Positions 26,018 to 34,454 of a DNA stretch of 64,000 nucleotides are shown one piece after another (positions within the stretch are counted from its first letter, which is position 1; each line of letters starts with the position of its first letter). Origin of the DNA: AWTP1-9 sp035703165 (GTDB taxonomy: Bacteria > Bacteroidota > Bacteroidia > Chitinophagales > Chitinophagaceae); contig DASSYR010000025.1 of NCBI GenBank assembly GCA_035703165.1, forward strand, positions 62,001 to 126,000, written 5' to 3'. The notes below the pieces were generated by a model that worked only from the letters and a program-made list of their open reading frames with translations, searched no databases and was not told the DNA's origin. The position numbers and the translations under genes are program-made.

Positions 26018-27118
26018 ATGGGTAAAAAGTATAGTCAATGGATAGCGATGTGGGCAATAGTAAGAGCAAGTACCAAGTCAATTTTTAAAAGTCCGCAAGC
26101 CGTTTTCTTTAGTTTATTTTTCCCGATAGTATTAATTATGATTTTTGGGGCACTGAGCGGGAATAGGGGTATTAGTTTAGATGTGGCTTTTGATAAGCAA
26201 TCGGATACTGCCAATCAGCTATATAGGGTTATTAGAAGTGTGAATGCTTTGAAAATTATTGAGAGTGATGATGCAGATATACAAGACAGGCTGAGAAAGG
26301 GAAGAATAACAGCGCTTATTAATATTAAAAAAGGCGAAGACAGCCTTAACAATTATATACTTCATTTAAAAACCAGTTCGGCGGTACAAAAGCAGGATTT
26401 AGTGATATTAAATACGATATTAAATAGTGTGATTGCTAAAATTGATGAGGCTGCATTTCCGACAACAAAGAGTATCGCAAAACTGACATCTGAAGAAATA
26501 CCGGGTCGTAAGTATAAGCTTATTGATTTTTATTTACCAGGCATGCTTGGTTTTTCTTTAATCGGAGCAGCAGTATTTGGTGTGGCTTTTGTTTTCTTTT
26601 CATTACGGGAGACGTTGGTGTTAAAAAGGATGTATGCTACTCCTATTAAAAGAGGTTATATAGTAGCGGGAGAAAGTATTGCCCGTATCATTTTTCAATT
26701 AGCAACCGCTGTAGTATTGATTTTGTTTGGTAAGTATTTTTATGGATTTACTTTGTCAAACGGGTGGAGCACTTTTTTTGAGTTGCTTGTATTAAGTTTT
26801 CTCGGACTGGTGGTATTTATGGGTTTTGGTTTTTTTATCAGCAGCGTTGCTAAAAACCAAAACGTTATACCTATTTATGCTAATCTTTTTATGTTCCCTC
26901 AGTATTTTTTATCAGGAACTTTTTTTCCAAAAACCGCGTTACCTGCGGGTATTCAACCCATTATTAAATATCTTCCTTTAACGGCTTTGAATGATTCTAT
27001 GCGTAAAATTTCATTTGAAGGGTTACATATATGGCAAACGGGTAATGAAATTGGCATATTGGTAGTCTGGAGTATTCTTATGTTTTTTATTGCTGCTAAA
27101 GTTTTTCGTTGGGATTGA
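26018..27118 (+). CDS. ABC-2 type transporter permease
   Basis: A 366-residue export permease: an N-terminal helix (about 22-43, AVFFSLFFPIVLIMIFGALS), a large extracytoplasmic domain (about 44-170) and five C-terminal helices (about 175-360). YLPGMLGFSLIGAAVFGVAF and MFPQYFLSGTFFPKTALP are typical ABC-2 signatures. No ATP-binding subunit gene is next to it, so the ATPase must be elsewhere. The next gene starts 26 bases after the stop and may be cotranscribed. Confidence 0.87.
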   Translation: MGKKYSQWIAMWAIVRASTKSIFKSPQAVFFSLFFPIVLIMIFGALSGNRGISLDVAFDKQSDTANQLYRVIRSVNALKIIESDDADIQDRLRKGRITALINIKKGEDSLNNYILHLKTSSAVQKQDLVILNTILNSVIAKIDEAAFPTTKSIAKLTSEEIPGRKYKLIDFYLPGMLGFSLIGAAVFGVAFVFFSLRETLVLKRMYATPIKRGYIVAGESIARIIFQLATAVVLILFGKYFYGFTLSNGWSTFFELLVLSFLGLVVFMGFGFFISSVAKNQNVIPIYANLFMFPQYFLSGTFFPKTALPAGIQPIIKYLPLTALNDSMRKISFEGLHIWQTGNEIGILVVWSILMFFIAAKVFRWD

Positions 27119-27143
27119 TAATTTATCAGTACAATTTTTTTTC

Positions 27144-27683
27144 ATGCGAAATATAAAAATATTTTTTTTTGGCTTACTTGTTTTAGCAATTTTATTTACA
27201 TTATTTTCCCTGTTTATACCCTCAACTGTAAGGGTTTCGAGGGTAGTGGAAATAGATGCCCCGGCAGAGAAAATTTATACTGCTGTTAGCAATGTAAATA
27301 CCTGGAATAACTGGATGCCTTGGTCTGCCGCAGACAGTTTGTTTAAGATAAACGTAAATATTACGGGTGAAAAAATAAAATCTTCTTATTCCTGGCAGGT
27401 TAAGAAAGATGATTCAAAAAAAGGGAAAATTACAGTAGTAGAGTTACATAATGATGAAATAGTTATGTTAAATGAATTAAGTGGTTATAAAGCTTCACCC
27501 GGCTCTTTTAAATTATACACCAACCCACACGCAGCTTATGTACTTGTTGAATGGAAAATAAAAATTGGAATTAAATGGTATCCGTGGGCTAAACTGAAAG
27601 GTATTTTGCTTGATAAAATTTATGGCCCTGTATTGGAAGATGGACTTAAAAGATTAAAAGCGTATTGTGAGGGGACAAAATAG
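27144..27683 (+). CDS. Membrane-anchored SRPBCC (polyketide cyclase-like) protein
   Basis: A 179-residue protein, starting at Met19 of the longest frame (MRNIKIFFFGLLVLAILFTL), with one N-terminal helix and then a START/SRPBCC fold: VSRVVEIDAPAEKIYTAVSN, VNTWNNWMPW and a basic C-terminal helix (LEDGLKRLKAYCEG). These domains bind hydrophobic ligands; the ligand here is unknown. The upstream longest-frame start would overlap the permease gene, so 27144 is preferred. It converges on bioA with a four-base gap. Confidence 0.82.
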   Translation: MRNIKIFFFGLLVLAILFTLFSLFIPSTVRVSRVVEIDAPAEKIYTAVSNVNTWNNWMPWSAADSLFKINVNITGEKIKSSYSWQVKKDDSKKGKITVVELHNDEIVMLNELSGYKASPGSFKLYTNPHAAYVLVEWKIKIGIKWYPWAKLKGILLDKIYGPVLEDGLKRLKAYCEGTK

Positions 27684-27687
27684 CTGA

Positions 27688-29004
27688 CTAAAATAAAATG
27701 TCAATAATAGTTTGCTGTACTGTATTGAGTTGTTTTCGGGTAATACAATAAGGTGGCATTATATAAACGGTATTTCCCAAAGGGCGAATGTAAACTCCTT
27801 TTTTCATTGATTTTTGTGTTATAATGGTTGAGTTATTATTAAGATACTCATTTTTTCCCTGGTCAATTTCAAAAGCGATAATGGTTCCAAGACAGCGAAT
27901 GTTCCTGATAGAAGAAGAGTAGCGGGAGATAAGTAATTCAGAGAACTTTTTATTTTCCTCACAAATCCAACTTATTTTTTCAAAACTGTTTTCGGTTTTA
28001 AATAGATCAAGACTGGCAATGGCTGCTATGCAGGCAATTGGATTGGCTGTAAATGAATGACCATGAAAAAAGGTTTTCAATTTATCATCGCTTATAAATG
28101 CTTCGTAAATTTTTTTTGTACAAGCAGTAACGCCCAGGGCCATTGTGCCTCCGGTTAACCCTTTACTTAAACAAATAATATCCGGTTTTTCTTCACAATA
28201 TTCACTGGCAAATAATTTTCCGGTTCTGCCAAAACCCGTCATTACTTCATCTGCGATACAAATAATTTCATGCTTTTTACAGAGTGTAAGTAGTTTATTT
28301 AATAAGTTGGGTTCAAACATTTTCATTCCCCCGGCACCTTGCACCAATGGTTCATAAATAAAAGCTGCTATTTCTGTTGATGATTGGTGAATGATTGTTG
28401 ATAATTGTTCAATATTTTCATGGGTTGGTATATCTATAAAAATAACTTCAAATAATTTGTCCTGAAAAGCCAACGTAAATACGCTACGATCGCTCACACT
28501 CATTGCCCCGAAAGTATCTCCGTGATAAGAGTTGTTGAAAGCAACAATTTTGTTTCGAGTGGCCTGTTTGGGGATTCTGGCTTTATCGTCAGCTTTTTGA
28601 GTTTGATAATTAATATCTTTTTTATTCCACCAATATTGTAACGCCATTTTTATGGCTACTTCTGTAGAAGTAGAACCATTGTCGCTATAAAATATTTTAT
28701 CAAAGTTGCCGGGAAGGAGAGGTAATAACCGTTCAGCAAGTTCTACAGCCGGTTTGTGTGTGAAGCCTGCAAAAATTACATGCTCCAATGTTTTTGCTTG
28801 TTCATAAATTTTTTTAGCAATATAGGGATGTGCATGACCATGAATATTAACCCACCAGCTACTTATGGCATCAATGTATTCTTTTCCGTTTTCATCAAAT
28901 AATAGTGCACCCTTTCCATGTGTAATAGGAACAGGTAAATCCATATTTTTTTGATGGGTAAAAGGATGCCAGATAAATTTTTCATCTTTTTCTACAAGAT
29001 TCAT
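27688..29004 (-). CDS. bioA: Adenosylmethionine-8-amino-7-oxononanoate aminotransferase
   Basis: Biotin synthesis: transfers the amino group of S-adenosylmethionine to 7-keto-8-aminopelargonate. A class III PLP aminotransferase of 438 residues: FIWHPFTHQKNM and SSWWVNIHGHAHPYI near the N terminus (the WHPFTQ-type start is BioA-specific), GDTFGAMSVSD, CIADEVMTGFGRTGK, and the PLP lysine in CLSKGLTGGTMALG. No other bio gene is in the window. A -7 box lies only six bases before the ATG. Confidence 0.94.
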   Translation of the reverse strand: MNLVEKDEKFIWHPFTHQKNMDLPVPITHGKGALLFDENGKEYIDAISSWWVNIHGHAHPYIAKKIYEQAKTLEHVIFAGFTHKPAVELAERLLPLLPGNFDKIFYSDNGSTSTEVAIKMALQYWWNKKDINYQTQKADDKARIPKQATRNKIVAFNNSYHGDTFGAMSVSDRSVFTLAFQDKLFEVIFIDIPTHENIEQLSTIIHQSSTEIAAFIYEPLVQGAGGMKMFEPNLLNKLLTLCKKHEIICIADEVMTGFGRTGKLFASEYCEEKPDIICLSKGLTGGTMALGVTACTKKIYEAFISDDKLKTFFHGHSFTANPIACIAAIASLDLFKTENSFEKISWICEENKKFSELLISRYSSSIRNIRCLGTIIAFEIDQGKNEYLNNNSTIITQKSMKKGVYIRPLGNTVYIMPPYCITRKQLNTVQQTIIDILF

Positions 29005-29009
29005 ATTAC

Positions 29010-29017
29010 CAAAGATA
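29010..29017 (-). promoter_or_regulatory. -7 element next to the bioA ATG
   Basis: TATCTTTG (minus strand) lies five bases upstream of the bioA ATG (intervening bases GTAAT after the G). If used, transcription would start at or near the ATG and give a leaderless message. Confidence 0.35.
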
Positions 29018-29136
29018 ATATGGTAAACTTTATTGTGTAAGAATATAGCTATGTGTTATGTAAATTATATGTTATACCTGCACAAGGAGATAAATGAAAA
29101 TAAAATAATAAAGGGGATTTAAGCAATTTCTCAGAC

Positions 29137-30024
29137 TTATGCACCTATTGAGTCGTCAAAAAGATTACTGCTTAGGTAACGATCGCCCCGGTCGCAAACA
29201 ATAAATACAATTACACCGGCAGTTAATTCTTTTGCCAGTTTACATGCTGCTGAAGCAGCGCCACCGCTACTCATTCCTGCAAAAACTGCTTCCTGCCTGG
29301 CAAGTTCTCTTGCCATATAAGTAGCTTCTGCCTGAGAAACATCCATAATTCTATCTACTCTTTGTGGTTCAAAAATTTTAGGCAAATATTCTTTCGGCCA
29401 TCTTCTTATCCCGGGAATTGATGAATCCTCTGTTGGCTGGCAACCTACTATTTGTACAGAGGGATTTTTTTCTTTAAAAAAACGGGAGCAGCCCATAATG
29501 GTGCCAGTAGTACCCATAGAACTGACGAAGTGAGTAATGGATTGATGAGTATCTCTCCATATTTCTGGCCCCGTTGTTTTATAATGTGCTATATAATTAT
29601 CGGGATTAGAAAATTGGTTTAAAATATGAAATTCGCCACTGGCTGCTTTTTCTTCAGCATAGTCGCGGCATATCTCTATATTATCTAGTAAGGTAACTTT
29701 TGCTCCGTACGCCTCCAATGTTAAGGTTCTTTCTTTTGTGGAGGAGGAAGGCATTACCAGTTCTATTTCCAAATTATATAAACGGGCAATCATGGCCAGG
29801 GCGATGCCGGTATTACCGCTGGTGGCTTCTATTAGTTTCATTCCTGGTTTTATATCTCCTCTTTCTAATGCCGACCGAATCATGTTTAAAGCAGGCCTGT
29901 CTTTTACACTTCCACCAGGATTGTTGCCTTCTAATTTTGCGTAGATAGTTACATGGGGATTAGGATTTAGTTTTTTTATTTCCACCATCGGTGTATTCCC
30001 TACCAGGTCTAAGATCGTTGCCAT
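29137..30024 (-). CDS. cysM: Cysteine synthase (CysM/CysK type)
   Basis: PLP enzyme making cysteine from O-acetylserine and sulfide, 295 residues from Met10 of the longest frame (MATILDLVGNTPMVEIKKLN). KLEGNNPGGSVKDRPALNM contains the PLP lysine Lys41; EATSGNTGIALAM is the substrate loop and SSMGTTGTIMG the phosphate-binding turn. The length and KDRPALNMI segment favour the CysM (thiosulfate-capable) branch. A TAACTTTG -7 box 24 bases upstream supports this start. Confidence 0.92.
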   Translation of the reverse strand: MATILDLVGNTPMVEIKKLNPNPHVTIYAKLEGNNPGGSVKDRPALNMIRSALERGDIKPGMKLIEATSGNTGIALAMIARLYNLEIELVMPSSSTKERTLTLEAYGAKVTLLDNIEICRDYAEEKAASGEFHILNQFSNPDNYIAHYKTTGPEIWRDTHQSITHFVSSMGTTGTIMGCSRFFKEKNPSVQIVGCQPTEDSSIPGIRRWPKEYLPKIFEPQRVDRIMDVSQAEATYMARELARQEAVFAGMSSGGAASAACKLAKELTAGVIVFIVCDRGDRYLSSNLFDDSIGA

Positions 30025-30048
30025 TCTTAAAGTTTTATTATATAGCCG

Positions 30049-30056
30049 CAAAGTTA
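30049..30056 (-). promoter_or_regulatory. Candidate -7 element of the cysteine synthase promoter
   Basis: TAACTTTG on the minus strand matches TAnnTTTG; it lies 24 bases upstream of the chosen ATG. No TTG is found at the ideal -33 position. Confidence 0.4.
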
Positions 30057-30302
30057 CACATTTCTGATTACCAGATTGTTAGCAGTATGTAAAAGATGGA
30101 ATAATGAACATTGCATTATGAGTAAGAAAAGAAATTGTGAATTAATTTCAATAGAACATATTAAATGCCCATAAAAGAAACCTGGTAATAATTAAAACTT
30201 CACAGGGCAATTATGCATCTGTATCATAAAAATTTAAAACTTGCTTAATTTGAATAATAAGGGCTATAACAACCCCCTTAGTTGTTGTACCTTGCATTAC
30301 GA

Positions 30303-31451
30303 ATGAGTAGCCACTTACAACGTATTATTGCGCATTTTGATCTTGATTCATTTTTTGTTTCAGTAGAAATGCTGAACGACCCTTCTCTTAAGGGAAAGCC
30401 GGTGGCAGTAGGGGGGCGTGAAAGGGGTGTGGTGGCAGCTTGTAGTTACGAAGCAAGGAAATTTGGGATTCATTCGGCTATGCCAATGAAAACAGCTTTA
30501 AGACTATGCCCACAATTAGTAGTGGTAAATGCTATGCGTGGTGAGTACAGTAAATTTTCACGCTGGGTTACGAATATTATTGAAGCCAAAGCTCCTCTGT
30601 TTGAAAAAGCATCTATTGATGAATTTTATCTTGACCTTACGGGAATGAACAGGTTTTTTAATGCCTATCAATGGACTATTGATTTAAGGCAGGAAATTAT
30701 TGATGCTACCCGATTACCTATTTCCTTTGGATTGGCAGCTAATAAAATGGTTGCAAAAATGGCTACTAACGAAGCTAAACCTAACGGCTATCTGCATGTA
30801 CCTTTTGGAAAGGAAAAAGAATTTTTAGCTCCGTTAAAAGTAAATAAAATTCCGGGTGTGGGAGAGTCAACTTATTCAAACCTGCTTCAGTTAGGAATTG
30901 AAACAATTAAAGACTTAAGCGAACGAAATCCTGATGAGTTGGGAAAGCACTTTGGTAAATACGGGCTTGATTTGTGGAATAAATCGCATGGTTTACATTA
31001 TAGTGAAGTAGCTCCTTACCATGAAGCAAAATCTGTTTCCACAGAAAATACTTTTGATCAAAATAAAGCGGATCCGGAGTTTTTGTTGAAAGAAGTGGTG
31101 AGGATGACAGAAAAAATTGCTTTTGAATTGCGACAGGATGATAAGATGTGTGGATGTGTAGCAGTAAAAATCCGGTATCCTGATTTTGAAACTACTTCAA
31201 GACAAACAACAATACCCTATACATTTTGCGACGATGAATTAATTCCTGTTGCAAAAGATCTGTTTCATAAGTTGTGGCGAAAAGGTCAGCCTGTGCGGCT
31301 GTTGGGTGTTCGCTTAAGCGAATTGACAGATGGGGCTATGCAGACCAATTTATTTGAAAGTCTGGAGAAAAAGACCCAACTATACAAGGCCATTGATGAA
31401 GTAAAGAACCGCTTTGGCAGAAATTCGTTGACAAAAGCTACTACTAAGTAA
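30303..31451 (+). CDS. dinB: DNA polymerase IV
   Basis: Y-family translesion polymerase of 382 residues, starting at the ATG at 30303 (MSSHLQRIIAHFDLDSFFVS). The palm catalytic acids are in HFDLDSFFVSVEM and KASIDEFYLDLTG; GGRERGVVAACSYEARKFGI is the fingers motif, and KIPGVGESTYSNL starts the thumb HhH. The C-terminal little-finger domain ends without an obvious beta-clamp QL-x-L-F motif, although MQTNLFESL (about 355) is a plausible clamp-binding peptide. Only 73 bases separate it from the peroxiredoxin gene. Confidence 0.94.
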   Translation: MSSHLQRIIAHFDLDSFFVSVEMLNDPSLKGKPVAVGGRERGVVAACSYEARKFGIHSAMPMKTALRLCPQLVVVNAMRGEYSKFSRWVTNIIEAKAPLFEKASIDEFYLDLTGMNRFFNAYQWTIDLRQEIIDATRLPISFGLAANKMVAKMATNEAKPNGYLHVPFGKEKEFLAPLKVNKIPGVGESTYSNLLQLGIETIKDLSERNPDELGKHFGKYGLDLWNKSHGLHYSEVAPYHEAKSVSTENTFDQNKADPEFLLKEVVRMTEKIAFELRQDDKMCGCVAVKIRYPDFETTSRQTTIPYTFCDDELIPVAKDLFHKLWRKGQPVRLLGVRLSELTDGAMQTNLFESLEKKTQLYKAIDEVKNRFGRNSLTKATTK

Positions 31452-31524
31452 AAATATGTTCTGATAGTCTATGGATAACATTACTTAATTCAAATTTTTT
31501 ATTATCACTTTTAAAACTTTTTTT

Positions 31525-32163
31525 ATGAGTTTACGATTAGGAGATGTTGCTCCAAATTTTGAAGCTGAAACAACCGAGGGGAAAATTGATTTTTATAAAT
31601 ACCTCGGTAACAATTGGGGAGTTTTATTCTCTCACCCGGCCGATTTTACTCCTGTATGCACTACGGAGTTGGGTAAAACCGCTTTGTTAAAAGAAGAATT
31701 TGCTAAACGTAACGTAAAAGTATTGGCCGTAAGCGTTGATCCGATTGATAAGCATTTAAGCTGGAGAAACGACATCAATGAGACGCAACATTGCACGGTT
31801 GATTTTCCCATTATAGCTGACCCGGATAGAAAAGTGGCTGATTTGTACGATATGATTCACCCCAATGCATCTGAAACTTTTACGGTACGATCCCTGTTTA
31901 TCATTGGCCCGGATAAAAAAATTAAGCTTATGATTACCTATCCCGCCAGTACAGGACGTAATTTTTATGAAGTGCTTAGAGTAATTGATTCTTTACAACT
32001 CACAGCAGGATACAGTGTAGCTACCCCCGCCGATTGGCAACAAGGTGAAGATGTAATTGTGGCCTTAACTGTAGAAACTGGCGATGCTATTAAGAAATTT
32101 CCTAAAGGAGTAGAAATTGTAAAACCCTATTTGCGTTATACTCCGCAGCCAAATTTAAACTAA
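31525..32163 (+). CDS. 1-Cys peroxiredoxin (Prx6 type)
   Basis: Thiol peroxidase of 212 residues. The peroxidatic cysteine is Cys45 in HPADFTPVCTTELG; a second Cys at about 89 (THC-type, TQHCTVDFP) is not in the resolving position. SVDPIDKHLSWRNDI, TVRSLFIIGPDKKI and the long C-terminal dimerisation arm (YPASTGRNFYEVLRVIDSLQ) mark the Prx6/AhpC-TSA 1-Cys group. No reductase gene is adjacent. Confidence 0.93.
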   Translation: MSLRLGDVAPNFEAETTEGKIDFYKYLGNNWGVLFSHPADFTPVCTTELGKTALLKEEFAKRNVKVLAVSVDPIDKHLSWRNDINETQHCTVDFPIIADPDRKVADLYDMIHPNASETFTVRSLFIIGPDKKIKLMITYPASTGRNFYEVLRVIDSLQLTAGYSVATPADWQQGEDVIVALTVETGDAIKKFPKGVEIVKPYLRYTPQPNLN

Positions 32164-32181
32164 GGCAAAAAATTGTAATAC

Positions 32182-32218
32182 TAGGGGGATGAAAGAAGAG
32201 TGTCTTTCACCCCTTTTT
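32182..32218. terminator. Terminator after the peroxiredoxin gene
   Basis: AGGGGG-A-TGAAAGA and TCTTTCACCCCT form a stem with one bulged A and an AGAGTG loop, followed by TTTTT. It lies between the convergent peroxiredoxin and pseudouridine synthase genes. Confidence 0.75.
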
Positions 32219-32245
32219 ATGTGTGCGCCTTTTTAAGACACGGAG

Positions 32246-33025
32246 TTATTTTTTCCACTTTCTTAATTGATTGAGCAAGGCTCTTAAATCTTTTGGTGGC
32301 TCCGCAGTAATGCTGATTTCATTCCCATTTGCATCTTTAAAAATTAATTGATGCGAATGCAAAGCCAACCGGTTAAGTATCGGTCTTTCCTCTTCCTCTT
32401 TTTGTGACAAGTGAAATTTCTTTTTAAATGAAGAAAGTAGAACAGGGTTTCCATCGCCGTATATTTCATCGCAAACAATAGCATGACCTATGTATTGAAT
32501 ATGTACTCTTATTTGGTGCGTACGACCTGTATGAATTTGAAATTTTACCCAACTGAATAATCCAAAATCCTCCAACACTTCATAATCGGTTACGGATTGT
32601 TTGCCTTTACGGTGAACAACCATTTTACCTTTTATGTAACTATGTTCCGTAATGGAAGCATCAATGGTTCCTGATTTGTTTGGAATAGAACCATTTACCA
32701 ATCCCAGATAAAATTTTTGTACTTCTCTTCCCTCAAATAATTGAGATAAATATTTATGCGCAGCTTCATTTTTTGCAAACACAATTACGCCACTGGTATC
32801 TCTGTCAAGACGGTGAACGGTAAAGATTTTTCCGTATTTATTGTTTAATATCTCTTTAAGTGAAATTTCCTTTTGCTCACGGTCGGGCACAGTCAGTAGT
32901 CCGGCGGGTTTATTAATGGCAACAAAGTCTTCATTTTCAAAAAGAATCTCACATACCGACCCTGACTGTTTTTTAGTTGGAGTTTGTAATCCTAAAGAAG
33001 TGTTATGTTTTATTTCACGGTTCAT
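32246..33025 (-). CDS. RluA-family pseudouridine synthase
   Basis: Converts uridine to pseudouridine in rRNA or tRNA; 259 residues from Met15 of the longest frame (MNREIKHNTSLGLQT), which starts one base after the stop of the upstream gene and follows an AAGAAG purine stretch. NEDFVAINKPAGLLTVPD (about 33-50), HRLDRDTSG with the catalytic Asp74, and HQIRVHIQYIGHAIVCDEIYG are conserved. It lacks an S4 domain. It is coupled with a RluB-type synthase gene, so both are likely rRNA modifiers. The exact target uridine is unknown. Confidence 0.87.
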   Translation of the reverse strand: MNREIKHNTSLGLQTPTKKQSGSVCEILFENEDFVAINKPAGLLTVPDREQKEISLKEILNNKYGKIFTVHRLDRDTSGVIVFAKNEAAHKYLSQLFEGREVQKFYLGLVNGSIPNKSGTIDASITEHSYIKGKMVVHRKGKQSVTDYEVLEDFGLFSWVKFQIHTGRTHQIRVHIQYIGHAIVCDEIYGDGNPVLLSSFKKKFHLSQKEEEERPILNRLALHSHQLIFKDANGNEISITAEPPKDLRALLNQLRKWKK

Positions 33026-33026
33026 T

Positions 33027-34034
33027 TTAAATTTTCTTCTTTGATTCTTTTTGAGTGAAAGAGGCATTCATAAATTTTAGTAAACGTATTTCTTTCTCAT
33101 TTAAAAATCGCCACCTCCCGCGGTCAACATTTTTTTTAGTAAGGTTTGCATACATTACCCTGTCCAGGTTACGAACATCATAGCCCAAATGCTCAAAAAT
33201 TCTCCTTACGATGCGGTTGCGGCCACTATGTATTTCAACACCAATGATGCTTTTATCTTTGGGATTTCCATAAGCCAGTGAGTCCGGCGCAATAAACCCA
33301 TCTTCAAGATTAATACCTGACAGTATTTTATCAAAGTCTTTTCTTTGCAGGGGTTTATCCAATCTCACTTCGTAAATTTTCTTTACCTGAAAACTGGGAT
33401 GTGATAATTTTTGTGCCAATTCGCCATCATTCGTTAATAGCAACACACCGGTTGTATTTCTATCAAGTCTTCCAACCGGGTACACTCTTTCAGGAGTAGC
33501 ATTTTTTACAATATCAATCACAGTTTTCCTTCCCTGCGGATCAGATGTGGATGTAATATAGTCTTTCGGTTTATTGAGTAATATGTAAACTAAATTTTTT
33601 TGTAAATGAATCTTTTTCCCGTTTACTTTAATTTCTTCGTTACCGGTTATTTTAAATCCCGGTTCGTTAATTACTTTATTATTAACGGTAACCTTCCCTG
33701 TTTTTACTAACGCTGCAGCTTCCCGCCTGGCACATACTCCACAATGCGCAATGTATTTATTCAAGGGCATTTGTTCATTGATGGCTGCACGAATTATTTG
33801 GGGCTGTTTAATATTTCTTGCTTTGTAGCTCTGATTATTATCAGTTACAGGCTTTGGGTTGCTGATTATTTGTTTCTTTTGTTCAAGCACACGTTTTCTC
33901 GATTCCGCCTTTTTTTTCTCAAAATATTCTTCCCGTTTTTTTTTAATTTTTCTTTTTTCCTGCTTAAGCAGTTCTTTCTTTTTGGCCCCGGATAGTTTGG
34001 GGTTCATAAATTTTTGAAAGCCTTTAGTGCCCAT
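33027..34034 (-). CDS. rluB: RluB/RsuA-type pseudouridine synthase with basic N-terminal extension
   Basis: A 335-residue rRNA pseudouridine synthase. A very basic extension (about 1-75; repeated Lys/Glu such as KKKELLKQEKRKIKKKREEY) probably binds RNA. An S4 domain follows (about 92-135, LNKYIAHCGVCARREAAALV), then the catalytic domain with GRLDRNTTGVLLLTNDGEL (catalytic Asp in RLD) and EIHSGRNRIVRRIFEHLGYDV. The E. coli relatives modify U2605 (RluB), U2604 (RluF) or 16S U516 (RsuA); sequence suggests RluB, not decisively. Confidence 0.88.
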   Translation of the reverse strand: MGTKGFQKFMNPKLSGAKKKELLKQEKRKIKKKREEYFEKKKAESRKRVLEQKKQIISNPKPVTDNNQSYKARNIKQPQIIRAAINEQMPLNKYIAHCGVCARREAAALVKTGKVTVNNKVINEPGFKITGNEEIKVNGKKIHLQKNLVYILLNKPKDYITSTSDPQGRKTVIDIVKNATPERVYPVGRLDRNTTGVLLLTNDGELAQKLSHPSFQVKKIYEVRLDKPLQRKDFDKILSGINLEDGFIAPDSLAYGNPKDKSIIGVEIHSGRNRIVRRIFEHLGYDVRNLDRVMYANLTKKNVDRGRWRFLNEKEIRLLKFMNASFTQKESKKKI

Positions 34035-34454
34035 GTAAAAGTAATTTGCTGTTTTACAACAGTAGTGATAAAAGACGAAGGTAAACGAAAAAGAGGAATC
34101 GCCTGATTTGCCCCTCTATGCAAAATGTAGTATTATTTCCAATTGCCTTTTTGTCTCCTGTTTTTTTCAGCTTTTCTTGTAGTTTGAAGTAGATACTTTT
34201 TTGAATTGTTCTTTATTTTGAACATTATTAAGACCAGGTTGTTTTGTTATCGTTTTCTACTACTCTGCTATTGGCTATGTGTTTAGAAATGGAAAGGCAA
34301 GGGTAATTATTAATACATCTAAATTTTTTTCATATCTTAATTTTTTCACTCTACAAACCAAAAAACGGTGGTGTTTAGTCGCAGCTTTAGTGTATCTTTG
34401 ATACAGATAAATTAAGTATTTGTCAGGTGAATTGATAATTTAGTATATTTTTTT
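34035..34454. other. 420-base divergent intergenic region
   Basis: Holds the start regions of the rluB-type gene (minus) and the secreted repeat protein (plus). No gene, RNA or repeat is recognised. TATCTTTG at 34393-34400 is the only exact plus-strand TAnnTTTG element found. Confidence 0.5.
34393..34400 (+). promoter_or_regulatory. Candidate -7 element for the secreted repeat protein
   Basis: TATCTTTG matches TAnnTTTG; the upstream TTTAG at 34374 is a poor -33 element at 14-base spacing. A leader of about 45 bases would precede the ATG at 34455. Confidence 0.35.

Noticed and set aside
30025..30302. Possible RNA gene or riboswitch between cysteine synthase and dinB
   Set aside because: Only a weak AAGGG/CCCTT pairing near 30260 is seen; no tRNA or known riboswitch core can be recognised.
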